From Spirochaetales bacterium (lineage in GTDB: Bacteria > Spirochaetota > Spirochaetia > DSM-27196 > PWMO01): a stretch of DNA of 12,504 nt. The number at the start of each line of letters is the position of its first letter. The first letter of the stretch is position 1. Under the pieces are notes generated by a model, which was not told the origin of the DNA, did not search any database, and saw only the letters and a program-made list of their open reading frames with translations. A program made the translations under genes and the position numbers. Of this stretch, positions 1 through 6,960 are shown one piece after another. The stretch is from contig SKLB01000197.1 of assembly GCA_007123465.1 (NCBI GenBank), forward strand, positions 1 through 12,504, read 5' to 3'.

Positions 1-459
1 ACGCAGGCCGAACGAATACAGCAACAACAACGCACCGCGCAGCAGGTTTCGTTGATCAGTGACGACTGCTACAAGACGATGCGTCTGCTCGAACTCAGTT
101 ACCGCAAGAATTACCGCTTCCACCAGCAGAGCCGTGATGAACTTTTCGACTTCACCTCACAGATTCTGGACTTTCTGAAGTACAACAGCGATTACCTGGC
201 CGGCAATATCGACACTCCGAACTGGGACGTGGCCAATCGCATGGAGGATACCATTGACGAGGTGCGCGACAAGCTGAAGCGGCGGGTCAGCGAAGTGCTG
301 CGCAACAATGAAGAAGCCGATATCAAGGCAGAGCTTGCCTTCATCGATATCGTGTCGCACCTCGAGCACGTGGGCGACCGTTGCCTCAACATATCCGACA
401 GCGTACGCAAGCTGACCCCGAGACGGCGACTGCTGCGTAAGGGGCCTGCGTCAGGTTGA
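1..459 (+). CDS. PhoU-domain protein, C-terminal part (probable Na/phosphate cotransporter); 5' end outside window
   Basis: The reading frame is open from base 1 to the TGA at 457-459, so about 152 C-terminal residues are visible and the true start lies upstream of the window. The visible part is helical and charged, with a Gln-rich stretch near residues 7-15. Near the end it carries HLEHVGDRCLNIS, which matches the PhoU signature (hydrophobic-E-R/H-x-G-D-x-x-x-N-I). In bacteria this kind of PhoU domain is found either in the phosphate-signalling protein PhoU or as the cytoplasmic tail of type II Na/Pi cotransporters (NptA/YjbB-like). The long arm-like helix before the motif and the basic tail ending in RRRLLRKGPASG fit the cotransporter tail slightly better, but no membrane segments are in view, so this is inference. 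The stop is 2 bp from the stop of the convergent helicase gene. Confidence 0.75.
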   Translation, partial: TQAERIQQQQRTAQQVSLISDDCYKTMRLLELSYRKNYRFHQQSRDELFDFTSQILDFLKYNSDYLAGNIDTPNWDVANRMEDTIDEVRDKLKRRVSEVLRNNEEADIKAELAFIDIVSHLEHVGDRCLNISDSVRKLTPRRRLLRKGPASG

Positions 460-464
460 GCTCA
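457..464. repeat. 8-bp palindrome holding both stop codons of a convergent gene pair
   Basis: TGAGCTCA is a perfect palindrome. Its first three bases are the TGA stop of the PhoU-domain gene and its last three, read on the other strand, are the TGA stop of the helicase gene. No stem with a T-tract is visible around it, so termination for both genes must happen inside the neighbouring coding sequence or depend on a factor such as Rho. Confidence 0.6.
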
Positions 465-2486
465 CGTAGCCGAACGCGCAAACTTGGCCTTCATCAGCGC
501 AAAGTAGTCGGCGGCCTCGCTCTGTTCAACCGTTACGTCGATTTCTGAAAACTGTACCAGCTCGGCCGGGATCTCCTCCAGAAACGGTGAAGGCGCACAT
601 TCGATGACCTCGCGCATAACTTTGCGCCGCCTGCACGAGGTGAGGTAGAGCTTGCGTCTGGCGCGCGTTATCGCCACGTAGAACAGGCGGCGCTCCTCTT
701 CGATGTTGGCCTCGTTCTCTTCGATCGCGCGCGCGTGCGGAATGATTCCATTCTCAACCCCGGCCACAAACACCACCTCGTGCTCAAGTCCCTTGGCGGC
801 GTGAATCGTCATCAGGTTGACTTTGCCTTTGTCGTCGTCCTGCTCGATGTCGTCGCGCAGCTGCAATGTGATCCGATTGAGAAACTGGAACAGTCCGCGG
901 TCGAGATTGTCGGGGTCTGTTTCATAGGCTCGCACGATGTCGATGAACAGCTCAATGTTACGAAACTTCCACTTGGCTACCTTATCGTTGCGCTGATGCT
1001 CGCTCACCAGGTGCGCCCAGTAGTCGATCTCGGCAATCAGCGCCGTAAGCGTTTCGGCCATCCGTCTGCCCGACAGCAGCCTGGTACGGTATCCCTCGAT
1101 CAGGTTGATAAACTCCGCGAGATCCGAGCGCACACGCTGCGACAGCGGCGAATCTTCGGCAGCTGCGGCGGCGTGCATTGCCGAAAACAGCGAGATGCTC
1201 TGCACACGCGCCAGCTCCTGCAGCACCTCAAGCGTCTTGCGGCCTACGCCGCGCCGCGGCGTATTCATGACACGCAGCAGGCTGATATCGTCGTCAGGGT
1301 TGGCACACAATCTCATATAGGAGATCAGATCCTTGATTTCGCGGCGCTGAAAGAAGCTCTCGCCGCCGGACATGCGGTAGGGGATCTTTTCGGCCAGGAA
1401 TCCTTCTTCCAGAGCACGGGCCAGGTTGTTGGTGCGGATCAGAACCCCGATATCGTGATACTTCAGCTTCTCCTTGATAGCCAGGGTCTTGATGCGCTCG
1501 CAGATGAACGCTGCCTCGGCGCGTTCGTCCTCGGGGTGATAGAGCTCGATCGGCGAGCCTCCGTTACTGCCGGTCCATAGATTCTTGCCTTTGCGGTTGG
1601 TGTTATGCGCAATCACCCCATTGGCCGCCGCCAGGATGGTATCGCTGGAGCGATAGTTGCGCTCGAGCTTGATCTCCTGAAACGTCGGGTAGTCGGCCTC
1701 AAACTGCATCAGGTTCTGGTAGTCGGCGCCACGCCAGGAATAGATCGATTGGTCGTCATCGCCCACAACGCAGACATTCTGGTGTTCTGCGCCCAGCAGA
1801 TGCAGAAAACGGTACTGCTGGCGCGAGGTATCCTGGAACTCGTCAACCAGGATGTACTGAAAGCGGCGGCAATATTCCTGTGCCGCCTCGGGAAAATCGC
1901 TCAGAATCCTGATCGGAAGCTGGATCAGATCGTCAAAGTCCAGCGCGTTGTAGAGCCGCATGTGCGACAGATACTCGTTGTACAGGGTCTGATACGGCAG
2001 AGTCTGATCATCCCAGACCGTGAAACCGCTCTTGATTCTGGAAAACGCCGTCAGGGTGGCGTAGAGGTCAACGTTGTCCAGTGAGAACTTGATCTCACGC
2101 GCAGTCTCTCTCAACAGCGACATCTGATCGTGAGTGTCGTAGATGCTGAAGTTATCTCTATAGCCCAGCCGGTGAATCTGTTCGCGCAGTATTCGTACCC
2201 CAAAGGCGTGAAACGTCGAGACAACCAGGCTGGGCAACTTGCGCCCCACCAGCTCACGAACGCGCAGCGCCATCTCGCGCGCGGCTTTGTTGGTAAACGT
2301 CAGCGCCAGAATGGCGCTCTGCGGTACGCCGGCTGCCAGCATGTTTGATATCCGATACGTGATCACACGGGTCTTGCCCGATCCGGCGCCTGCAATAATC
2401 AAAACCGGGCCGTTGATTGTCTCCACGGCCCGGCACTGCTCGGGGTTGAGTTCGTCCTGGTAGTTAAGCCTCACGGCTGCAACCAC
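462..2486 (-). CDS. rep: Rep/UvrD-type superfamily 1A DNA helicase
   Basis: ATP-dependent 3'-5' single-strand DNA translocase/helicase of the cytoplasm, acting in replication restart and repair. All SF1A motifs are present: Walker A AGAGSGKT (residues 32-39, Lys38), motif Ia TFTNKAA (63-69), DEXQ-type Walker B VDEFQDTS (214-221), motif III GDDDQSIYSWRG (242-253), motif IV ERNYRSS (275-281), motif V MTIHAAKGLE (559-568), motif VI EERRLFYVAITRAR (597-610). The 2B-region signature SGGESFFQRREIKDL (373-387), the 674-residue length (E. coli Rep is 673) and the lack of a long C-terminal extension favour Rep over UvrD/PcrA. The start is GTG at 2486; GTG at 2474 is an alternative. The first ATG lies after Walker A and cannot be the start. 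No Shine-Dalgarno is seen, and the gap to the upstream methyltransferase stop is 21 bp, so translation may depend on the upstream gene. Confidence 0.93.
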   Translation of the reverse strand: MVAAVRLNYQDELNPEQCRAVETINGPVLIIAGAGSGKTRVITYRISNMLAAGVPQSAILALTFTNKAAREMALRVRELVGRKLPSLVVSTFHAFGVRILREQIHRLGYRDNFSIYDTHDQMSLLRETAREIKFSLDNVDLYATLTAFSRIKSGFTVWDDQTLPYQTLYNEYLSHMRLYNALDFDDLIQLPIRILSDFPEAAQEYCRRFQYILVDEFQDTSRQQYRFLHLLGAEHQNVCVVGDDDQSIYSWRGADYQNLMQFEADYPTFQEIKLERNYRSSDTILAAANGVIAHNTNRKGKNLWTGSNGGSPIELYHPEDERAEAAFICERIKTLAIKEKLKYHDIGVLIRTNNLARALEEGFLAEKIPYRMSGGESFFQRREIKDLISYMRLCANPDDDISLLRVMNTPRRGVGRKTLEVLQELARVQSISLFSAMHAAAAAEDSPLSQRVRSDLAEFINLIEGYRTRLLSGRRMAETLTALIAEIDYWAHLVSEHQRNDKVAKWKFRNIELFIDIVRAYETDPDNLDRGLFQFLNRITLQLRDDIEQDDDKGKVNLMTIHAAKGLEHEVVFVAGVENGIIPHARAIEENEANIEEERRLFYVAITRARRKLYLTSCRRRKVMREVIECAPSPFLEEIPAELVQFSEIDVTVEQSEAADYFALMKAKFARSAT

Positions 2487-2507
2487 ACCACAGGCGCAGT
2501 GCGTCTG

Positions 2508-3323
2508 TCAAGGCAGAATCTTGTGCAGCAGGCAGACGTAGAGCGGGCCGCGGCCCTCTGCCGCATCGGGCAGTACGTGAACACCGTATTCTGTAGGCTC
2601 GCCCCAGGGCAGTTGAGGCGTTTGATATTCCACCTGCCCGGCGCGCTTGCGGAACGCTCTGGCAATCACCTGATCGTTCTCTGCTGGAGTCAGCGCACAG
2701 GTTACGTAGAGCAGCGAACCACCGCCCGCCAACGCATCGATAGCTGAGGCCAGCAGCGCAAAAGCCTGAATCGACAGCCGTCGCGGTCTGGAGGCAGACC
2801 AACGGCCAAGGTGCGTTGCATCAGCGATCACGTGACGTTCGGACGAACAGGGAACGTCGAGCAGAATCCGCTGACACGAGGACGGCTGCATCAACCCCCA
2901 GCGGGTTGCATCGTGACCGCTGACGCTGACGCGCCGGCGCAGCTGCCGCGGCAGGTGGCTGTCGAGCACTCGGTGCAGCCGCGCACGACGCGCCGAGGAG
3001 CGCTCGTTGCAGATCAGCGTAGCACCCGGCGGCAGCCGCCGAGCCAGCGCCAGGCTCTTGCCGCCGGGAGCAGCGCAGAAATCGATGATCCGGTCTCCGG
3101 CTGTAAGCGGCAGTGCGTCTGCGGCAGCAATGGACGCCTCATCGAGGTAGTACGGCTGTAGCAGTCCGTCACTCAGAGCAACCTGACACGCCGGCAGCAG
3201 CAACGCCCGGCGCAGCTCGGGCCAACGCGCGCCGAAGAGTTGCTGATAGTGGGTTTCGAACGCGTGCGGCCCCGCGCGGGGGAGTTTCTGATCTCTTGCC
3301 AAACGCCTGTCCTTGACTCTCAT
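2508..3323 (-). CDS. NSUN4-like RsmB/NOP2-family RNA (cytosine-5) methyltransferase
   Basis: SAM-dependent m5C methyltransferase, probably on rRNA or tRNA, 271 residues. SAM-binding motif I is DFCAAPGGKS (81-90); motif IV is LLDVPCSSERH (154-164) with Cys159; motif VI is YVTCALTPAEND (206-217) with Cys209. In this family the motif VI Cys is the nucleophile and the motif IV Cys aids product release; both are present, so the enzyme should be active. The details recall eukaryotic NSUN4 rather than RsmB or RsmF: DVPC followed by two small residues and an acidic-Arg pair, an upstream PYYLDEAS segment, and a C-terminal GPLYVCLLHKI resembling the NSUN4 end. The N-terminal RNA-binding NusB domain of RsmB is absent. 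It probably heads an operon with the Rep-like helicase. The ATG at 3323 is 24 bp from the divergent gph start and has no clear Shine-Dalgarno sequence. The exact RNA target cannot be told from sequence. Confidence 0.85.
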   Translation of the reverse strand: MRVKDRRLARDQKLPRAGPHAFETHYQQLFGARWPELRRALLLPACQVALSDGLLQPYYLDEASIAAADALPLTAGDRIIDFCAAPGGKSLALARRLPPGATLICNERSSARRARLHRVLDSHLPRQLRRRVSVSGHDATRWGLMQPSSCQRILLDVPCSSERHVIADATHLGRWSASRPRRLSIQAFALLASAIDALAGGGSLLYVTCALTPAENDQVIARAFRKRAGQVEYQTPQLPWGEPTEYGVHVLPDAAEGRGPLYVCLLHKILP

Positions 3324-3341
3324 TGTGCCGGCGGGTATCGT
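3313..3341 (+). promoter_or_regulatory. Putative sigma70 promoter for gph, leaderless geometry
   Basis: TTGACT (3313-3318, 5/6 to the -35 consensus), a 17-bp spacer, then TATCGT (3336-3341, 4/6 to the -10 consensus). The -10 ends 6 bases before the gph ATG at 3348, so transcription would start at or next to the A of the start codon. The -35 lies inside the first codons of the divergent methyltransferase gene. On the minus strand TACGAT (3337-3342) overlaps this -10 but has no good -35 partner. Confidence 0.5.
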
Positions 3342-3347
3342 AACGCG

Positions 3348-4007
3348 ATGGGAATCAACGCGGTAGTATTTGACCTCGACGGAACCTTACTCGACACCTT
3401 ACCAGATATTGCCGACGCAATGAATCGTGCGCTGACAACACTCGGCTACCAAAGCGTTTCAACCGAGCAATACCGCTACCGGGTCGGTTGGGGTGCGCGG
3501 GTGCTGGTAGAGAAGACGCTGCCGGCTGAAGAACAGTCGGAATCGTCGATCCAGCGCTGCATCGATGAGTTTCAGCGCGAGTACCGCGCCCAGCCGGCAA
3601 CGCGAACAGTAGCCTACGATGGTGTGCTGCCGCTGCTGCAGGAGCTGAGTCAGCGCGGCGTTGAACTCTCGATCGTATCCAACAAGCCCGATGAGCTGAC
3701 CCAGCTGGTGGTCAAGGAGCTGCTCAGTGATTACCGCTTTGCCTTTGTCAAAGGTGACCACCCGGACTACGTCAAGAAGCCCGATCCGCAGACCACCCTG
3801 CTGGCGATAGAGGCTATGGGCGCTTCAGCCGCGCGCACCGCGTTTGTGGGAGACTCCGATGTTGACATGGCTACCGCACAGGCCGCCGGCGCACTTGCTG
3901 TAGGTGTGGCGTGGGGTTTTCGCAGCCCGACCGAACTGCAGCAAGCCGGCGCTCAACTGGTAATCGAACAGCCTCTGGAGCTTCTGAGACTGCTCGATCC
4001 GGCATAG
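3348..4007 (+). CDS. gph: HAD-superfamily phosphatase, phosphoglycolate phosphatase type
   Basis: Cytoplasmic Mg-dependent phosphatase of HAD subfamily IA, 219 residues, close to the usual 215-250 for Gph. Motif I is VVFDLDGTLLDT (6-17) with nucleophile Asp9 and Asp11; motif II is IVSNKP (109-114) with Ser111; motif III is KKPDP (143-147); motif IV is VGDSDVDM (167-174) with Asp169 and Asp173. The VSNKP form and the helical cap between motifs I and II fit Gph, which clears 2-phosphoglycolate formed during DNA repair, although PPi-hydrolysing PpaX and beta-phosphoglucomutases look similar. The next gene is a phosphohexomutase, so a sugar-phosphate substrate is possible. The frame stays open upstream to 3240, but that extension overlaps the divergent gene and precedes the conserved FDLDGT by too much, so the ATG at 3348 is chosen. 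No Shine-Dalgarno sequence is visible; the mRNA is probably leaderless. Confidence 0.88.
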   Translation: MGINAVVFDLDGTLLDTLPDIADAMNRALTTLGYQSVSTEQYRYRVGWGARVLVEKTLPAEEQSESSIQRCIDEFQREYRAQPATRTVAYDGVLPLLQELSQRGVELSIVSNKPDELTQLVVKELLSDYRFAFVKGDHPDYVKKPDPQTTLLAIEAMGASAARTAFVGDSDVDMATAQAAGALAVGVAWGFRSPTELQQAGAQLVIEQPLELLRLLDPA

Positions 4008-4013
4008 CCGTGA

Positions 4014-4027
4014 TCCTTGATAAGGAG
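4014..4027 (+). promoter_or_regulatory. Shine-Dalgarno of pgcA inside a short inverted repeat
   Basis: AAGGAG (4022-4027) lies 7 bases before the ATG at 4035, a strong ribosome binding site that fixes the start. The five bases TCCTT (4014-4018) are complementary to AAGGA (4022-4026) with a 3-base loop, so the RNA could fold and hide the site. The gph stop is 6 bases upstream of the stem, so ribosomes finishing gph would open it. The stem is short, and its effect is a guess. Confidence 0.5.
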
Positions 4028-4034
4028 AACAGCA

Positions 4035-5810
4035 ATGAAGAGGCAGGAAATCATCGATCGAGCACAACGCTACGTTGCACTCGAGAAGGATGAAGTTTTC
4101 CGCAATCAGGTTCGAGATCTGCTGCAGGCAGACAATCAGCAGGAATTATCGGATCGATTCTATACCGATCTCGAGTTTGGCACCGGCGGGTTGCGCGGCG
4201 TTATCGGTGGCGGTTTCAACCGCATGAACCCGTTTGTGGTGCAGCGCGCCAGCCAGGGACTGGCGCAATATGCAACGCGTCACGGCGAAAAAGCGCCGGA
4301 CGGAACGCTGCGCGCCGTAATCGCGCATGATTCGCGCCGTTACTCACCAGAGTTCGCGCTGCAGTCGGCGCTGGTGCTGGCAGCCAACGGCATCCAGACC
4401 TATCTGTTCCGCGGACTGCGCCCGACACCTCAGCTATCGTTCACCGTGCGTCGACTCGGCGCCACCGTCGGGATAGTGGTGACCGCCAGCCACAATCCAC
4501 CGCAGTACAACGGCTACAAAGTCTACTGGGCCGGAGGAGCACAGGTTATCCCACCGCACGATACGGGCATAATTGATGAGGTGGCCAGGGTCAGCGATGG
4601 CATCGAGCGGATCAGCGAGCAGCAGGCGCTCGAACGCAATATGCTGGTCTACCTCGATGCAGACGCGGACGACGCCTACATTGAGATGGTCAAACGCAAG
4701 TCGGTGCGTCCCGAAATGATGGAAGCTCACGGCGGTGACGTCAAGGTTGTCTACACACCGCTTCACGGTACCGGTGCACCGTTTGTAGAACGCATACTGC
4801 GCGAGGTTGGGGTAGAGGTAACCACGGTGCCAGAACAACGAGAACCCGACGGTGAGTTCCCAACGGTTGAGTTTCCCAATCCTGAAGAAGCGCCGGCGCT
4901 GGAGCTGGCTCTCAATCTTGGCCGCAAGCAGCGCGCAGATCTGGTCATGGCCACCGATCCCGACGGCGACCGCCTTGGTATTGCAGTACCCGATGGAACC
5001 GATTTTCGCCTGCTGACCGGTAATCAACTCGGTGTACTGCTGGTAGACTATCTGTTTTCCTCGTTGAAAGAGACCGGGACTCTGCCGCAGCGGCCCGCGT
5101 TTGTCAAAACCATCGTTACCACTGAATTGCAGCGTGCAGTCGCCGAGCACTACGGAGCCGAAGTGTTCGATACTCTGACCGGCTTCAAGCACATAGCCGA
5201 ACTGATCCGCCGCTGGGAGTCCGAGCCCGGCCAGCCAACCTTCGTGATGGGTGACGAAGAGAGCTACGGCTACCTGATCGGCAGCGAGGTACGCGACAAG
5301 GACGCCTTTTCAGCGGTGCTGCTGACTGTTGAGATGGCACTCTACCATGTGCGTCAGGGAAAATCGGTAGTACAACGGCTGCATGAGATCTATCGGCAGT
5401 TCGGTTACTACGAGGAGATCACGATCTCTCGTTACTTTCCGGGTCAGGCCGGCGTTGCCACCATGCAGGCGCTGATGCAACAGCTGCGTGACAACCCGCC
5501 TGCACAGATCGCTCAGATTGCCGTTGTGCGCATCCGCGATGTGCAGCAGGGTACCGTAACCGACCTTGCAAGCCGCAGCACAACCGCAATCGAGGATTTA
5601 CCGCGCTCAAACGTGCTGCAGTTCTTGCTTGAGGACAATACGGTTGTCAGCGCACGTCCCTCCGGCACCGAGCCCAAGATCAAGTTCTACGCGTCCTCAC
5701 CGGCTGCCGTGGAGAGCTCACTTGACGAGGCGCAGCGTCTCGTCCGCGGCAAGCTGGAACGGATCGAAGCGTTCATTAACAGCCGTATTGAATCGATAAG
5801 CGCGGACTGA
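4035..5810 (+). CDS. pgcA: Phosphoglucomutase/phosphomannomutase (alpha-D-phosphohexomutase family, PgcA/PGM2 type)
   Basis: Interconverts hexose 1- and 6-phosphates in the cytoplasm, linking glycolysis with sugar-nucleotide and polysaccharide synthesis. It has 591 residues, like B. subtilis PgcA (about 580) and the PGM2-like enzymes, and longer than ManB/GlmM types. Key sites in order: FGTGGLRG near the N-terminus; active-site loop TASHNPPQYNGYK with phosphoserine Ser152; Mg-binding loop DPDGDR (308-313); sugar-binding loop GDEESYGY (406-413); phosphate-binding loop RPSGTEPK (541-548). All are intact. The frame opens at a TTG at 4017, but the ATG at 4035 follows a 7-base-spaced AAGGAG and is preferred. 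It lies 27 bp after gph and 37 bp before the exonuclease gene, a likely three-gene operon. Whether glucose, mannose or deoxyribose phosphates are the main substrate cannot be told from sequence. Confidence 0.93.
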   Translation: MKRQEIIDRAQRYVALEKDEVFRNQVRDLLQADNQQELSDRFYTDLEFGTGGLRGVIGGGFNRMNPFVVQRASQGLAQYATRHGEKAPDGTLRAVIAHDSRRYSPEFALQSALVLAANGIQTYLFRGLRPTPQLSFTVRRLGATVGIVVTASHNPPQYNGYKVYWAGGAQVIPPHDTGIIDEVARVSDGIERISEQQALERNMLVYLDADADDAYIEMVKRKSVRPEMMEAHGGDVKVVYTPLHGTGAPFVERILREVGVEVTTVPEQREPDGEFPTVEFPNPEEAPALELALNLGRKQRADLVMATDPDGDRLGIAVPDGTDFRLLTGNQLGVLLVDYLFSSLKETGTLPQRPAFVKTIVTTELQRAVAEHYGAEVFDTLTGFKHIAELIRRWESEPGQPTFVMGDEESYGYLIGSEVRDKDAFSAVLLTVEMALYHVRQGKSVVQRLHEIYRQFGYYEEITISRYFPGQAGVATMQALMQQLRDNPPAQIAQIAVVRIRDVQQGTVTDLASRSTTAIEDLPRSNVLQFLLEDNTVVSARPSGTEPKIKFYASSPAAVESSLDEAQRLVRGKLERIEAFINSRIESISAD

Positions 5811-5847
5811 AAAGCGCCGCAAGCAGCACGTACCGTCAGGGGCAGCT

Positions 5848-6414
5848 ATGGATTTTTCGCTTTCCGTCAACGCAGTTACATTCACCGCTTTTGATTTTGA
5901 AACCACCGGGCTCTATCCTGCCACCGACCGGATCGTGGAGTTTGGTGCGGTGAAGTTTCGCGAAAGAAAGATTCTTGATTCGTTCGACGCGCTGGTTGAC
6001 CCAGGCGTAACAATTCCGCAACACGCCGGCGCGGTCAGCGGCATAACCGACGCAATGGTCACCGGTAAACCACCGGTAGAAGAGGTGCTGCCGCGGTTCA
6101 TGCACTTTGTCGAGGGTACGGTGCTGGTTGCGCATAACGCCCAGTTTGACGTAGGGTTCCTGCGTGCCGCGCTCGATGCCGCCGGCTTGCCGAGCCTGAC
6201 AAATATCATCATCGATACCCAGGTACTGGCGCAGCGTGCCTTTCCACGCCAGAAGAGCTACGGCTTGCAGGCTCTGGCAGCCGAGCTCGCGCTGCCGCGC
6301 GGAACAGCGCATCGCGGACTGGATGACTCGATCATGTGCATGCGGCTCTTCCAGGCGTGCGTAGACTCACTGAGTTTTATGGGAGAGATGACACTACAGG
6401 AACTGATCGTCTGA
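5848..6414 (+). CDS. Stand-alone DEDDh 3'-5' exonuclease (DnaQ/PolC-exonuclease-like)
   Basis: Single-domain exonuclease of 188 residues with the complete DEDDh set: Exo I FDFETTG (15-21; Asp16, Glu18), Exo II AHNAQFDVGF (95-104; Asp101) and Exo III HRGLDD (155-160; His155, Asp160). These bind two metal ions that hydrolyse DNA or RNA 3' ends. The sequence around the motifs (IVEFGAVKF, VSGITDAM, LVAHNAQFD) resembles DNA polymerase III epsilon/PolC exonuclease domains. It could be the proofreading subunit, but it lacks the usual C-terminal polymerase-binding tail of E. coli DnaQ (243 residues), so a free repair or RNA-trimming exonuclease is equally possible. The ATG at 5848 has AGGGG at 5838-5842, a 5-base spacing. 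Its last 21 bp overlap the end of the convergent NTPase gene. Confidence 0.88.
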   Translation: MDFSLSVNAVTFTAFDFETTGLYPATDRIVEFGAVKFRERKILDSFDALVDPGVTIPQHAGAVSGITDAMVTGKPPVEEVLPRFMHFVEGTVLVAHNAQFDVGFLRAALDAAGLPSLTNIIIDTQVLAQRAFPRQKSYGLQALAAELALPRGTAHRGLDDSIMCMRLFQACVDSLSFMGEMTLQELIV

Positions 6415-6960
6415 GTTGAACATTTCACCGAGCAGTCGGTCACGGCTGTCGGCGCTCACGCACACGCTGCGGATATCGGGACGTGACCTAGAGTGCGCAA
6501 AGAAGCGCTGCAGCCGTTCATGCAGTGATGGGCGGACAACGGCTACGGTATGGTGCGGCAACTGCGAGCCTTCGAGAAACCTGAGTATTGGCAGAAAGCC
6601 CTTCTGGGCCGCCAGTTCCAGCGGCCCGATCTCGTCCAGGATCAACAGATCAGCGCCCTCGTCCAGCGCCTGTACGGTTGCCCGCACGCAGTTGTTGAAC
6701 GCTTCGTCACTGAACGAGTAGCATGCCCAGCGAGAGCCGGGCAAGCTGCCGTCCTTGCGCGCCAGCGGAGCAGTTGTACCGGCAGAAATAGTAAACGCGT
6801 CGATGCCGACCTTCCGATCGGCTGCGTCAAAGACCGCGTAACTGATAATTCCGCACACGTCAAGTCCGCGGTCCACAGCACGCCGATATAGCTTCTCGCA
6901 CACTGTTGTCTTACCCGCACCTCGATCACCGGTGATCAGTGTTACCGTGGGGGAGTTCAC
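6394..6960 (-). CDS. THEP1-family P-loop NTPase (nucleoside-triphosphatase)
   Basis: 188 residues with the layout of NTPase_1/THEP1 proteins: N-terminal TLITGDRGAGKTT (7-19, Walker A, Lys17) followed by a short helix and a CGIISY strand, then Walker B LLILDEIGPLEL (105-116), the most telling motif of the family, and a late strand AVVRPSLHERL (140-150). THEP1 proteins hydrolyse ATP/GTP in vitro; their biological role is not settled. The start is a GTG at 6960, since the next Met is at residue 180 and would remove everything. The GTG overlaps the stop of the upstream gene as GTGA, and GGAAAG (6966-6971) lies 5 bases ahead, so the two are translationally coupled and probably act together. The 3' end overlaps the exonuclease gene by 21 bp on the opposite strand. 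Confidence 0.82.
   Translation of the reverse strand: MNSPTVTLITGDRGAGKTTVCEKLYRRAVDRGLDVCGIISYAVFDAADRKVGIDAFTISAGTTAPLARKDGSLPGSRWACYSFSDEAFNNCVRATVQALDEGADLLILDEIGPLELAAQKGFLPILRFLEGSQLPHHTVAVVRPSLHERLQRFFAHSRSRPDIRSVCVSADSRDRLLGEMFNSDDQFL

Noticed and set aside
735..1580. Long open frame of 281 codons on the plus strand
   Set aside because: It lies fully antisense to the helicase, which has all SF1A motifs; the translation has no recognisable motif and is a codon-bias shadow.
3240..3347. Upstream extension of gph
   Set aside because: It overlaps the divergent methyltransferase start and adds residues unlike any HAD N-terminus; the motif I strand begins right after the ATG at 3348.
4434..5192. 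252-codon open frame on the minus strand
   Set aside because: It lies antisense to the intact phosphohexomutase gene and has no domain features.
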